Positions 1-11,774 of a stretch of 64,000 nt of DNA are shown piece after piece. Every line of letters starts with the position of its first letter. The stretch's first letter is position 1. This stretch comes from Metallyticus violacea (taxonomy: Eukaryota; Arthropoda; Insecta; Mantodea; Metallyticidae), in the NCBI GenBank assembly GCA_030762175.1, contig CM060831.1, forward strand, positions 1,366,501-1,430,500, given 5' to 3'. The notes below the pieces were generated by a model. The model worked only from the letters and a program-made list of their open reading frames with translations, was not told the DNA's origin and searched no databases. The position numbers and the translations under genes are program-made.

Positions 1-440
1 GAAACTTCCTTATGATTAAACCAGGGAAGTGTTAAACTTACCCAAAAAGAGTTCATAAAAAGAGCATTAGGAGATGATGTGACTGTTAAAAGTGCCTACC
101 TTCCCAAAAGAGTGAATCTATTTTTATAACTGAAATCGAAGGAACGAGAAAATTGCTTCGTAGTATGTTGTACCGAGAGTAAGTAACCAGTATGTAAGGG
201 ATAACGGGGAATAAGAAGAAATTTCATAAACCACGTAAAAAATTATCTGAAATAAAAGATCCAGATATTATCACTAGATAAAAATAACGCGCTTTCAAAG
301 TGGCAAATAAAATAATGGGTAATAACTACAATAACTTAGATTGTGCTATGGATGACCAAGTAGTTTACTGCGACTCGCTACGGCCTCACAGCTTCCGCTT
401 GCCTCCTATTCGGTAAAAAATACATCCGAAAATGTTGGTA
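1..440. other. Unassigned AT-rich sequence
   Basis: No repeat family, coding fragment or RNA gene is recognised here. The reading frames are short and show no known motif. Confidence 0.5.
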
Positions 441-720
441 CATCGTAAAATTATATAACAGTTGGGTTGGCAACTCTGCAAACAAATGTGGAATCGCTCA
501 AGAAGATGCATAACTTTGAGAAATTCTGAAGCTCTGGTGGCGAAATATACAAGACATACAAGGAACAGTAAAATCATATGGGTGTGTGCAATTCTAAAAA
601 GTACAAGACACACAGGGAACAGTACTAAATTGTAAAATTATATAGGTGTTGGCAACTCTGAAAAATATGACATACAGGGAACAGTAAAAGGATATAGATG
701 TTGGCAAGTCTGAAAAATAA
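441..720. repeat. Short minisatellite, about 57-bp unit, four degenerate copies
   Basis: Successive blocks repeat the order 'acatacagggaacagta', then 'aaaattatataggtgt', then 'tggcaactctgaaaaata'. The last two blocks are the most alike and the first is the most degraded. Minus-strand open frames over this stretch follow the repeat and are not taken as genes. Confidence 0.7.
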
Positions 721-865
721 ACGACGAACCACTGAAGATAGTTAGCAGAGCCACCCTGGCAGGGAAAAGGAAAACAAGCATGCGAACATAATCATGTGGA
801 AATTTACTACATTCATCGGGCAATATCTAAGTTTACCACTGGATACTTGTAACCCTAGGTCCGAA

Positions 866-921
866 CAATAACAACAATAACAACAACAACAACAACAACA
901 ATAATAATAATAATAATAATA
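866..921. repeat. Compound microsatellite (ACA)n/(ATA)n
   Basis: A run of aca triplets passes directly into ata/taa triplets. Confidence 0.95.
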
Positions 922-1976
922 TCTGCGCTCACTATCCTATAATTAAATTTGGTATCATAATGTGTACACTCCCTTTATGTAAGCTGTTAAACTTAATAAA
1001 CTTTGGTTGAGTAATTTGCCTATAAGGAAGTTTGTATGAAACATTTTGCGGATTTTGTTTACTCGAGAACCAGTCCTGGGGCTGTTTTGTCTTCAGTCCG
1101 CACAAATTATTTAGGTTGTACTTTCTAAATTCAGATGAATCTAGAAGTAATTAAACATAATACAATCCTTCAATACCATGATCTAGCTAGCAAGTTCTTG
1201 AAAGTACCACGTGTCACTGCTGCAGAAAGGGAAGCCTAAAGAAGTGAATGGAACTATATTCTACACATGTTGTTTGAATTCACATTTTTTTACAGTCTAT
1301 GTACTCCTTCCAAATATGCTTTATTGTCCCAGAAATAGAAATTGATAATTTTAAACAAGTCACAAACGTCTGTGCTGTGATTTCCGCCTCCAAATCACGG
1401 ATATAACATTTTTGGATATTCGCAGAGAGAAAGTAATGGAAAAGTGCCTTTATTTGGAAAAAAAGGCATGTTTCTTTATTTTGTTGTGTTGTGACAAATA
1501 AATTAACATATTCACTCCCAAAAATGTTCACGTAATTATAAAATGCACTGGATGTGATTAAAAACAAAAGACAACACCAAGCAACTAGCTTAATTATTTC
1601 ATTATACATTGTAGTTGTCTAGTATTATCATCAGAAGGACTGTTCCATGCAGGAGCATATTCCGTTCTGAAATTGTACTGTATGCCTCACTAAAACACTT
1701 CGCTTGCCTGTTGTTGCTACATCAATAGAAATGGACGACTTGTTTTCCTCTCAATGTAACAGCTGCTTTTAGAGTAAGATACCTACAGCTGATTCTTATC
1801 ATGAAACCTTTTACCTTTTATATCCACAATCAACAGGGATCGATCTTATTTAACTGTTCCGTCTTCAAGGAGATGCGTTGTTATCAACATTAACGGGTAG
1901 TCGTTTTTAGAAGGAGGAGGGGTGTATTTATTACAGTGACACCAATACAATGCAAAACAACTTCAACAGGCGCACA
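922..1976. other. Unassigned sequence
   Basis: The stretch contains a 109-codon minus-strand open frame (1280-1609) with no motif I recognise. No transposon ends or SINE boxes were seen. Confidence 0.45.
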
Positions 1977-2265
1977 CCGCCACGGGCGGCCGAGGTTATT
2001 GAGGAGCGAACCCGTGAAAGTGAGATCTGCGGTTCGATTCCTGCCAATACCGCCCTCCCAGACAAAGCCTTTTCCCAGGTCTTCCTCCGTCCTCATAAAA
2101 TGCAAATACGGGGAGATACCCTAAACTTAGTCCTGGAACGTTTCCTCACTTTAAAAAATCCTTTACCAATTTAACATTTCACGTATCATTAGTGTTCACC
2201 GCATGTGATGCTTCAGCAGTAAAAGCGGGTGTTAAACATTATTAAAAAAAAAAAAAAAAAAAAAA
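1977..2265 (+). mobile_element. SINE family A, plus orientation, with poly-A tail
   Basis: The tRNA-derived head starts with 'ccacgggcggccgagg' (A-box region). A perfect B-box type sequence 'ggttcgattc' follows at 2031-2040. The body carries the family-A marks 'cctcataaa', 'cctaaactta' and 'gtgttaaacattatt', and ends in about 22 A. It lies about 240 bp outside the Polinton left end. Like most copies here it is mutated in the head, so it is not a tRNA gene. Confidence 0.85.
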
Positions 2266-2508
2266 TAGGCGCACGCGTTCAACGTTCTTATGATACTCTA
2301 GGTCTGTTTTATTTAGCACAAGATATTACATTGAACATTCCCAATAAGATGCACAACATATATTCAACAATACAGAAAATAAATGAACAAATAAACACCA
2401 AAAATAAAATAATACCAGAAGAACACTTTTAAAATATATAAAAAATCCCATTATGAATGACCAACAGCCGGATTCAGTCAATTTGTATGCCCCCAAATTA
2501 ATGGCACC

Positions 2509-3150
2509 AGTAGTATTATCCTTGCGGGCCGTAATTCAAGTTACGCCAAGGTCGAAAATTGGCGCTAGCGTCTTATGATAAATAACTAGTACATACAAAA
2601 ATTAGCGCTACTATTTTTTGTGTCAGTTTTGGGCATCATGGGTTGGGGAAACTGTAATTTTTATTATAGTGATTAAATTTGGTGGCAAAACTGTGAATTA
2701 ATTGTGCAAGTACATGCATGTTGTAATAATTTTGTTAAACGTATATTGCAATTACACATATTAATTATTTTTATTGATTATTTGGTTTTGGTGGCGTTAT
2801 TTTGTAGTGGTGACGGAATGGTCTCATTGTTGATTGATATTTTGCAGAAATATGTTTGGTGGCGTGAACAGATATGGTGATTCAGGTACGGAATATTGAA
2901 AATATTTATTGTTGCTTAGGTGGTAATTTTTTTGCCTAAATAGTTATTTATTATTCTTTTTAAACAAACCGTTCAGTATATTGAGTTATGCAAGCATATA
3001 TGTGTTTTAATTATTTAAAACAAATAAAATGTGGAATGTGCGTAGATCGGCGAGCAAAGATGATACGTGGACTGGTTGATGGAGGAGGTGTTTACGGTCG
3101 ATGTCCAGCGTAAGGCGTCCGGCGTACCGAGGCACGCGGGGTACGATTGG
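2509..3150 (+). repeat. Polinton left terminal inverted repeat
   Basis: This arm matches the reverse complement of 10905-11774 over several blocks: 'ccttgcgggccgtaattcaa' at the tip, 'tcagttttgggcatcat', 'tttggtggcaaaactgtg', and 'tagatcggcgagcaaagatg' near the inner edge (about 3042-3061). The arms are diverged but clearly homologous, and similarity fades just past the inner GC-rich block. Confidence 0.88.
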
Positions 3151-3219
3151 GTACCTATACAAGCATGATTTTTTAATTTTGTTAATTTTTTGCTGAAGTA
3201 CACATAATTACAAATATAT

Positions 3220-3336
3220 CAAGAACAAGCACGTTTTTATTGTAAAATAATGTTCATATTTTGATTGTAACATGATATAATTTTAATATATTTGCAAACA
3301 TATATATAATATCAAAACATGACTTTGAGATTAAAT

Positions 3337-3390
<54 letters not shown>

Positions 3391-3600
3391 GCACATAATA
3401 CAAGTACAAACATGGATTTTATTTCTAATTGTATCATATCAATAAAATACAAGTGCAAGCATGGTTTTTATGTCTGATTGTATGATAGCATAACTTTTTG
3501 GTTAAGTACATATATTTACATATTACAAGTCAAACCTGCTTTAATTATGTACAATTAAGTAGTGTAATTTGTTAGAAATAAAGTGAAAAGTAATACATTG
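3220..3600. repeat. AT-rich degenerate tandem repeats with (CA)n(TA)n microsatellite
   Basis: A block with 'acaagtgcaagcatgg' followed by 'tctgattgtatgatag' recurs about every 55-60 bp with many changes. A (CA)n run from about 3338 passes into (TA)n to about 3388. It lies just inside the Polinton left TIR and encodes nothing recognisable. Confidence 0.6.
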
Positions 3601-3679
3601 GTATTTTTTACACATGGTTTCACAACAAATCATGTAAATGCCGAATTAATCTTGTGTTGTTAGCATTCTGGTGTAGGTT

Positions 3680-4170
3680 TAGGAAATTGAGTCGGGAAAG
3701 TTTTGACTTGGAAAAGGGAGGCGTCGTCCTGAGAATAGTAGGTTGTTGTCTGCAACAGAGTAAGAATAGTTATAAAAGGATAATGCAAGTGAGGAAAGTA
3801 TGTAAATGATAGAAGAAATAAAGTAACGTACTTATCACGTCGTGTACGTTTGAAGGTAGTTCCAGAAAGTTGATGACGTGTTTTCTGTTAGCGTTGGAAT
3901 GGATGGGTGCGGCATCTTCGTGGCCAACATCCTGGTGTAGTGTTAGCAAGAACTGAATCCCGGTGTTTTCGACCCAGATGTCAGAAGGCATCGTCAAGAG
4001 AACAGTACGTTATTGCCTGAAATAGAAAAAGGGATAAAAAAGGTTAATGCGAGTGAGGAAAGCATGCAAAGGATAGAAGAAATAAAGTGATGTACTTACC
4101 AACGATGAAATAATCATAAGTCTGCAGAAAGTTGATGGGGCAGGAATTTTTTTCCGATGTATATTACCCT
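3680..4170 (-). pseudogene. Tandemly duplicated exon-intron-like block inside the Polinton
   Basis: Read on the minus strand, two homologous units about 265 bp apart each hold an exon-like part and an intron-like part. The upstream unit has a donor GTAAGT (4094-4099) and an acceptor tract ending in TTTCAG (4017-4025 region). The second has a donor-like ATAAGT (3830-3835, GT changed to AT) and an acceptor ending in TTGCAG (3750-3758). Exon ends match: 'catcaactttctg' occurs before both donors, and 'aacaacctactattctc' against 'aataacgtactgttctc' follows the acceptors. One exon gives an open stretch (3770-3997) whose product I do not recognise. The unit follows the protease remnant in the same direction. 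Confidence 0.55.
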
Positions 4171-4224
4171 CAGGGATGTTGTTATATCAGAAGCTAGGAA
4201 GACTTCTCTAGTGTCAGCACGGTT

Positions 4225-4746
4225 TTATTCCCGTGTTGAGTGATCTTGCTTCGACAACCAAGAAGGGAAGTGAGGTCTCTTATAGCGATGAATGTAGGTA
4301 CCTGTGCCAGATTTTGTAACACGTGTTAACACGACGATGTCCAAGGTAAGACTGAGAGAAGGGAAGACATGTTGGTCACGTGAAAAGTTTAAACGTACAT
4401 TACAAATCAATCTTGATTTCATATACATACCCCACAAAGCAATAATATTGGCGAGGGAGGGAAAGAGCGACTGTAATCCGTAAGTGTCGAAATATTCTCC
4501 CCATCCGTTCCTGGGGATGAAGAAACAAATCCAATGCTTTCCCCGTTTTGTACTGGGGTCTGAATTCGCAACAAGAGCAATAGGGTGTTCATGGAATGAA
4601 AATGGTAATTGATTGAAAGGAAATACTCCGACAAACTGGGGATATTTTCTGAGAATATCGTTTATTTGTTTGGTATTCATGACATAATTATACATCTGTG
4701 CACATCGATTTCCAAGGTTCTGTACAGTACTGACAGGTTCTGGCAA
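4225..4746 (-). pseudogene. PRO: Polinton adenain-like cysteine protease (PRO), truncated
   Basis: This 173-codon minus-strand frame resembles the C5/Ulp1-fold maturation protease of Polintons. In viruses of this class the enzyme processes capsid proteins. Visible family marks are 'FVGVFPFNQLP', 'VANSDPSTKRGKHWICFF' with the likely catalytic His, and 'GEYFDTYG' with the acidic residue that follows it. The expected downstream Cys-containing segment is not visible, and the frame changes character after about residue 115, so a frameshift or deletion has removed the active site. It lies downstream of the integrase remnant on the same strand. Confidence 0.78.
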
Positions 4747-5008
4747 AACTTCTCGAAATTACATCTTTATATAGAGATTACTGTGGTGAAGACCATAAGC
4801 ATGGTCATGTGTGCCGTAAGATCGAAAGTGAACATGGCATAAGCGAGTTTATCGGTGACGGTGCCCAGACCTGATAAGGTATCGAATCTTGTTGAGAGTC
4901 AACTACCGCTCGGCTCGTGATAAGTTAGAAAACCGGGAGGTAAAGTGTTCCGCTTAGTGGAAAACCGTTTTTGTTTGATTCCTATCCAGTAAATGCCACA
5001 CTGTTTTA

Positions 5009-5700
5009 CTCAGGAATCAAATGCACCCGGATACCCTTTCCATTTGACGAACTCTTGTTTATTGGCGCCCCTGCCCCCGGTGGTGAGTATTTTATCCATC
5101 TTTTAGGTCGAGGGTAGTTTAACATTTTGCAGCTCTTGAGATTCTCTTTACGCGTTCTCCAGTCAAGTCTTTTATTTTATAGGCCACAGAAGTGCCTCGC
5201 ACTACGTTGTAAATTTGGAATATTTCCGTCCAATGCCTTATCGAATTTCCTCTTTACCTTAGATATGCGAACGAGGTCACCCCCGCTAAATTTTTGTTTG
5301 TGGGGCTAACGTTTATTGAGGTACAGATTTTTGATTTCTGCAAAATGTTTGATTCGTTGATATTGATGGGCGCCACGCCATTTTTATGGATCTGTGGTGC
5401 GAACTATTGCACGGTTTTAACAAATCGGGCAAAACGTCAAGTACGAGTAGGCGTAAAGTATCGTCTATTTTGCTTTTCAAAGTTTCGTTAAATCGCTCTA
5501 CTACGCTGGCTTTCAAGCTATTGTTGGTCGTGTAGTGTGTAAAAACGTGATTTTTTAAAAATGTTTGTAATGTTTTGTTTGTAATTTCGATGCCCTTGTC
5601 TATTTGTCAAATTTCGATTTGCTTGTACGTCATCTAAATTCATTATTAGTACCACATTTCTCACTCCAAATCCTCCGCGTGTTTTGCCGATTTTTGCAGT
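5009..5700 (-). pseudogene. INT: Polinton integrase with C-terminal chromodomain, broken
   Basis: Minus-strand fragments in shifting frames follow the order of a retroviral-type Polinton integrase. 'DKGIEITNKTLQTFL' is near 5560-5605. The core end 'KASVVERFNETLKSK' with 'DVLPDLLK' and 'HHRSIKMAW' is at about 5360-5515. An SH3-like part 'VAYKIKDLTGERVK' lies near 5160-5200. A chromodomain-like 'KQEFVKWKGYPGAFDS' sits near 5010-5070, followed by a stop. The first two catalytic acidic residues of the core are not visible. The enzyme would join element ends to target DNA. Confidence 0.8.
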
Positions 5701-6797
5701 TCTTGGTCTATGTTTGTACCTATTAGGAAATGAGAAATTTTGTGAGCCCTTTTAAGCTTCTTTTTCCGTAAAGTTCTTGACCTGCGTCACTTTTTGGAGG
5801 AATGCTCCTTTTTCAGTTCAATCGCATCGATTTGCCTTCTTCTTGTTCCTGTTTTCCGTACCGAGCTCTGAGTCTTGACATCAAATCATATTAGCTGAAT
5901 AATTTGTACTTCATGAAGCTCGACATTTGTTCCGGAGGCAATTTAGAACACTGTTACCAAACAATATTGTCTGATATGGATATTATGGCCTTATAAATTG
6001 GAATCTCTTTGAGCTCTATAGATGAGATTGTACAAGCATTATTTGCTTTGCGTGCTTCATGACGAAGCTAATGAACTAGCTATAGAAATGATTACCGGGG
6101 GAAGAAAGTAAGGTAAATATCCACCCTTTTGACCCAAGTTTTGTGTTAACCTATTTCCTCCACTTACCTTTATGCCTTTTTAAACGTTTCTTATACCCAG
6201 AAGAAATGCAAACATTACCTTTGCAAACGTTGTACACGCATTCCGATATAGCCTTCATTTATTCGGGACTGGATTGTTTAGATTTTTTTTTTTTTTTTTT
6301 TTGCGAACGGTGGGTTTAGCTTTATTTAAAACGACCAAATTATCGCATTGTTTTTCGATTATTGGGGAGGTTAATATTCGTATATTCGCCTTCATAGTCA
6401 AAACCAAAATAACATCCGTAGTGATGAGAAAGGGGTATTTATAGCGGCACAAAGCAAATTGGCCGCTCCCCAAGTAGGAGTCCGGTTCTATATATGTATT
6501 CGGGGTGTACTGCATGCAGTCTATAACCAAATAACCGTGCGAGTTATTCGGTAGCCTTTTGAAATGCATCTAGTAAAATTTTCGAGTTTCGTGGTTCCAT
6601 TTGCTGAAACAATCTATTGGTCTGCACTTTGTGTTTGCTGTTTTTGAATACTACGATGTAATTGGCATGTAGGGAAACGGTAAGATCCTATTTTCCTGAG
6701 GAAATATGTTTTGCAATATGTATATGACACCAACATTTTTGTGGTTCGAATCCTACATAAAAAAAGTTGAACACATCAGCGATGTCACTTTCTTACA
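5701..6797 (-). other. Polinton interior, unassigned
   Basis: No gene is assigned. A 104-codon minus-strand frame (6255-6569) contains a poly-Lys run from the T tract at 6284-6302; its product is not recognised. Polinton integrase N-terminus, ATPase or capsid genes would be expected near here, but no motif such as a P-loop was found by eye. Confidence 0.45.
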
Positions 6798-7223
6798 TCA
6801 TATCGTCAATGACCACAGGATCTCCGCCTTTAATGCTTCATAGGGGAGGCGTAAGTCATTACGGTAACGTGCAACAACGGACCGACATCTAGGCGGACAT
6901 TCGTAAGGGTAACACCATATAACTCTATTTATGACCTTATTAAGCATTCCGTCGGCTTTGCCAATCGTGCGTTCAACAAGGGTGAATTTTCTACAATGGG
7001 GCGGTCCCGCCATTTGTATCGTACTGGGAAAAGTAAACTTTTAAGGAGCATCCTCAATGACTCTGTTGGGAAACAGCTCATCTTGAGAGAGATCTACAAT
7101 TTCTACCGGATTTATTACGTTCAATTTACCCATCTTTTTGATTGCGTAACGCAACCTCGAACTGTTTTTTATATGCGTATTACTCTTTTCGAGGGCTACC
7201 TTCAGAATGAGAATTCGTAACAA
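6798..7223 (-). pseudogene. Possible Polinton structural-gene fragments
   Basis: Two minus-strand frames (7041-7223 and 6798-7013) lie between the polymerase and integrase remnants. The upstream one ends near 'LSQDELFPNRVI', which faintly recalls a 'lP.RvviG' segment in Polinton-encoded structural proteins. That similarity is weak and from memory. Position inside the element is the main argument; they could be chance frames. Confidence 0.3.
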
Positions 7224-7499
7224 ACCACGTTTTTTTTCTTTTTTTTTCTTCCCATAATGTGGTTCTTACCATTTTCACTTAGAATTCATTTCCTCTTCGA
7301 ACGTCCGTTTTATTTCTATGCTTGTTGCTACTACATAAATATTATCATGTCTACGCCTTTTATAGCCACAGGGATATATTTCTCTGGTTTGGGGGTCCAG
7401 TGCTCGTTTATCTACTATTTTCTTCTGTGCATCTAAAGGCGTAATGGTTACCATTTTCTGCTATTCTACCCACGACAGCCTTATGCTCGTTATTCGCGA

Positions 7500-8470
7500 T
7501 AGTTTATCTGCCAAACGGTACCCACCTATGGGTATTATCGGGATCATATTTTTTATATAAACCTCTACCGATAATCATACTTGCGTGGGGAATTATAACG
7601 TATTTCCTAAATGGATCCATTTGATTTTTATCCGTGATTTCTTTTCGAAATTTCGAAAAGTCGGTGTAAAGCAGGAATACGTCCATTTATTTATGTTAAA
7701 CTCATAGTCGGAGGACATCCTTCCTGCGTGAAAAGATGGCCTTGCTTCCATTTATGGACATACCTTTCGGACAATAATAATTTTGATGTGGGAAGGAACC
7801 CACATGTTTCCTTTTTCCTTAGTATTAAATAAGCAAGGAAAATACTCCTTACATTGCACAACACTGAATGTTTTGAGAAATTTGGACAGTGCCACAGGTA
7901 TGAAATTTAATTAGGCCAAAAACATTTCTTTATGCTCCATTCTGAATATGCGAGTCCCGTTAATTATTAACTCGGGTATTAATTCAGATTGTATTTCTGA
8001 AGAAACTGACAGTTGTAGGATTTAATATTATGGACAATTACAATTACATTCCATGAATCGAACCTAGACTGGGTAAAGTAATTAAAAAGTTCCGTAAAAC
8101 AGGCTCGTTTCTAAAGACTCGTTAATTTATGTCACATTGCTAACAATAGTTTCATCTTGTGCACTAGGTTGATACGTGCCATGTATGATGCATGGTATAG
8201 TGCGCATAAATTTGGGACATTCACAAAAGCCTCAACATTTCCTATATATGGGGAGTTTTGAGTGCACTCAAAATCTGTAAACATAAAAATAATTTTTGCA
8301 TGCTTTGTGAACTGTACCGCGGAATATAACACAGGTGATTTGAACCCAGGTGGATTTTACATATAATGTAGAATTTTTCATTGCACTTATGGGGCGTTTT
8401 TCTTCACCTAACATTAACCAACTTTTTGCAAAAAGTACACGCTTTTTCAACGTCACACACAGATAGATTT
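7500..8470 (-). pseudogene. POLB: Polinton protein-primed DNA polymerase B, broken
   Basis: Remnant of the replicative polymerase. A Cys/His-rich stretch 'CTFCKKLVNV' followed by 'PHKCNEKFYI' lies at about 8370-8445. The exonuclease motif 'FMFTDFECTQ' is near 8255-8285, followed by 'FVNVPNLC', which together match the ExoI region of Polinton PolB. A later fragment 'FPHQNYYCPKGMS' near 7745-7800 fits a conserved segment between exonuclease and polymerase domains. The frame at 7504-7686 with 'LLYTDFSKF' may be the damaged motif C region, with lower confidence. Many frameshifts and stops are present. Confidence 0.75.
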
Positions 8471-10230
8471 TTGGGGTAATAAACTCCCATTAATAAATGG
8501 TTTTTAATTAGTTCTCGCCTTTGAGTCCCAATGACATGTATTACAATGCATAAATAACTTGAAAGTCATATGCAAGTCTACTATAGCGTTAAAGTAGCCG
8601 TCATGTAATATGAAGTCTACATACTTATGTGAATTCTTTTTTGACTTATACAATATTTCCTGGAATGATCGGAAATAATCGTGATGTGATAGTCCTGTAC
8701 TACCTGGTCAAACTTTTTAACGTCCTGCAAAATATATCGCGTTTGTCTGCAACCTCGCATAACGCAAATGCCATCTCCTGAATAAATTCGAGTAATTGCT
8801 TCATAATAGCACCACTAACAGCTTTAGCCTCACAAATGGCATTGGCTCAATACAAATTATCCTATTTTTATTGAAATTGTTCCTTTATTTTTACAACATG
8901 CATCGCGGTACTTGAAACTCGAACCTAAACCTGTTTCGTCCATATGCAATCAATTTTGAGAAGCCCTGCAACCAAGAATGTCTTGTTTTTCTGCATTGCT
9001 TTTTCTATAGATTTTAATAGAGCCTCAGGATTAACTTTTCGAATCTGCGAACACTCATGTTAAAAGGTTAGGAGGAATAATTTGAATCAGTAATGGATAA
9101 ACCTAAATAACCAGGTTCGTTGTTCAACAGATTTTCTTTTAAACACCAAAGAAAACCTTGATACATTTGGGAAAATTATATTTCTGGATTTGCATTTTCA
9201 GGCATAGGACCAACGATTATACCAGTCTCTGAAAATTCAGAGTAAAAATTGTTCACCGTTCATTCACGATGTTGGGTAATGTTAAATAAAGGCTCTGAAC
9301 TTACCAACATTTCCTCATTAACTAAGTCATCAGAAGGTAACGAACTAAGGCTCTCGCCTTCCATTCCGCACAGTGTACCTCAAGCCTAAAAATAAAGAAT
9401 ATGTAGATTTCACCATTTTTATAATAAATCATACACGCTAAATTTACGAATATATTAAAGTAATAAAATGCGCTGAATTTATGATTTTTAAGAAAAACGC
9501 TACCTTTATGTTTGTTAAAAATACATTTAATTAGGTAAATAAAGTAAGTAAAAGAAAATTCACACTAAATGTATTTAAGTAACGATGAAAGCGAACTAAA
9601 ACTTACCTCAAACAGTAAACACGGCACACAATTACAATTGTACAGTAACCTGTGCAGTTAGCTTTGCAGTCTCTATTATCGTGAAAACATCGTAAAAACA
9701 CACATATTACACAAGAAACTACAAGTCATATAAGAACAATTATCACGTAAATTTCAAAGTCTTAATTTAGCTCCCACTTGCAAACGAAGTGCGGATCTTT
9801 CCTACTGTAATGCTCTTTCGTACAAAGTATGCAAAATGAGTAAATAAACGGAAATGAATGACACTCGTAAATAAATAAAAAGTATTATAAAAGCAAGGAC
9901 TAATCATGCAAAATAAATAAAAAAGTATTTAATAACACTTACAAAGAGGAGTGCAAGATCGTCCAAAACGTAAGTCTTTCAGTGTTTAGTTTATGCAAAG
10001 TCTAAAAATAAAATTTGAAAAAAACTGTACAATTCTATATAAAATTAGATACAAATTAATAAAAACATTTTAAAAATTCGGTCACAAACTGCTCACTCAC
10101 AATGTTAATATCTGCACAAGAAAATGTACACAGCAGCAATCTTGTAAGTCAGAACAAGATCACACTAAGCGGGCCAGTTTAATACTGAATTACTAAACGG
10201 TGGTTTTTATTCATCAAGGGTGCATTTGTG
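8471..10230 (-). other. Polinton interior, mostly unassigned
   Basis: A minus-strand stretch near 8700-8830 reads 43 codons without a stop ('MKQLLEFIQEMAFALCEVAD' within it), and 'LLKSIEKAMQKNKTFLVAG' follows from about 8960-9030. They could be the polymerase N-terminus or another Polinton gene but are not recognised. From about 9400 onward the sequence is AT-rich with no frame of note. Confidence 0.4.
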
Positions 10231-10557
10231 TTAGACGGAAAAACACTGGATTCTGACGCAATGCGGACATTGTAAAGCTAAACGATATAGGTGACCGGAA
10301 TGCTGATGGAAAGTGGAGACGGTGGGAAAGTTATACATATCATTCTGTACAAAGTTCATTACATCCGGAGCGGAGACAGTTAGAAACCGAATGCTGACAT
10401 TGCAAAGCCGCAGATAGCCGGAACGCTGATGCGGAAATGCGGATATTGTAATTCGAAACGGTACAAATTTCATCACATCCGGTGGATACAATTCCCAACT
10501 TCCACTCTTAATGTATGTTATAATGCGCGTTAGGAACATGACAGTAAAAGTATGCAC
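10231..10557 (-). repeat. Internally repetitive block near Polinton right TIR
   Basis: A phrase with 'ccggaatgctgatg' or 'ccggaacgctgatg' and 'aaagttcattacatccgg' or 'aatttcatcacatccgg' recurs two to three times at irregular spacing. The 108-codon minus-strand frame is an effect of the repeats ('PPDVMKFV' and 'APDVMNFV'). Function is unknown. Confidence 0.5.
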
Positions 10558-10904
10558 CCAGGGTCGGACAATGAAATTACGTTTTTGCGCAACATAACTT
10601 ATTTTTGTAAAGTTAAATAATGTAACTAGATTTTTTTTCTTTGGTTTAAAAAAGTAGAAATTTTCTTATTCCAACTTAACATCTTTTTGGACAACATAAT
10701 ACTTTTTTGCAAAGTTAAATATTGAAAATGGTTTTTTCTACGTTAATATTTTGTTTCTCAAACGTACTTTTATTTATAAAGTAGATCTTTTTTGTTTTAA
10801 AGTTAAATTTTTGTTTCTCAATATGACACTTTTGATTTCAACACAGCATCTTTTAGCACAACATTTTTTTTTTCAAATTAAATACTTAGTTCATAGTTTT
10901 ACAC

Positions 10905-11774
10905 ATAATCTTATCTGTACACCACCCCGCGCCGCCTCTGTACACCGGAAGCCATACGCTGGACACCTTCCGACAACCTCCTACACCAATCACTGCACAT
11001 ATCATCTTTGCTCGCCGATCTAAGCAGTTCCCACACTTTATTTGTTTTAAATAAATAAAACACGTATGTGCTTGCATAACTCAGTATACCGAAAGGTTTA
11101 ATTAAAAAGTAATTAATACCAAATAATCAACAAACACTTAGGCAAAAAATTACCACCTAAAACAACAATAAATATTTCTATATACCATATTTGAATCACC
11201 ATATTAGTTCACGCCACCAAGTACATTTCTACAAAAACCAATCAACATTTAACACCGAAATCAACCACGAGACAGTTCCATCACCACTGCAAAATTACGC
11301 CACCAAAACCAAATAACCAATAAGCAAAATAATCAAAAGATGTAATTGTAATGTACATTTAACAAAATTATTACAACATACATGTACTGCACAATTAATT
11401 CACATTTTTGTCACCAAATGCTTCCTCCACTAACAATCCATTTAGATCACAGTTTTGCCACCAAATTTAATCACCATAATAACAATTACATTTTCCCCAA
11501 CCAATGATGCCCAAAACTGACACAAAAACATTAGCACTATTTTTTCTTTGTACTGTTTATTTATCATGTATATAATCAAAATTATGTGTGCAATAAAACA
11601 AAAATTCCCAAGGCTTGCAATTCATATAACGCATCGCAAAAAAGAACACTAGTGTTAATGGAGACATATCTTGAATTGCCAATCGCGGTACACAAAAAAA
11701 GACACTAGCGTCAATTTCCCCCTGGCGGCGACTTTGGCGTAATTTGAATTGCGGCTCGCAAGGGTAATACTACT
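10905..11774 (-). repeat. Polinton right terminal inverted repeat
   Basis: Inverted partner of 2509-3150. The inner GC-rich block 'catctttgctcgccgatcta' is at 11004-11023 and the tip 'gggtaatactact' ends at 11774. This arm is about 200 bp longer than the left one, mainly through extra sequence at about 11550-11720 containing two degenerate copies of a phrase around 'cactagtgttaatg' and 'cactagcgtcaatt'. Confidence 0.87.

Noticed and set aside
1890..2174. Overlapping frames on both strands of 60-75 codons
   Set aside because: They lie inside a SINE A.
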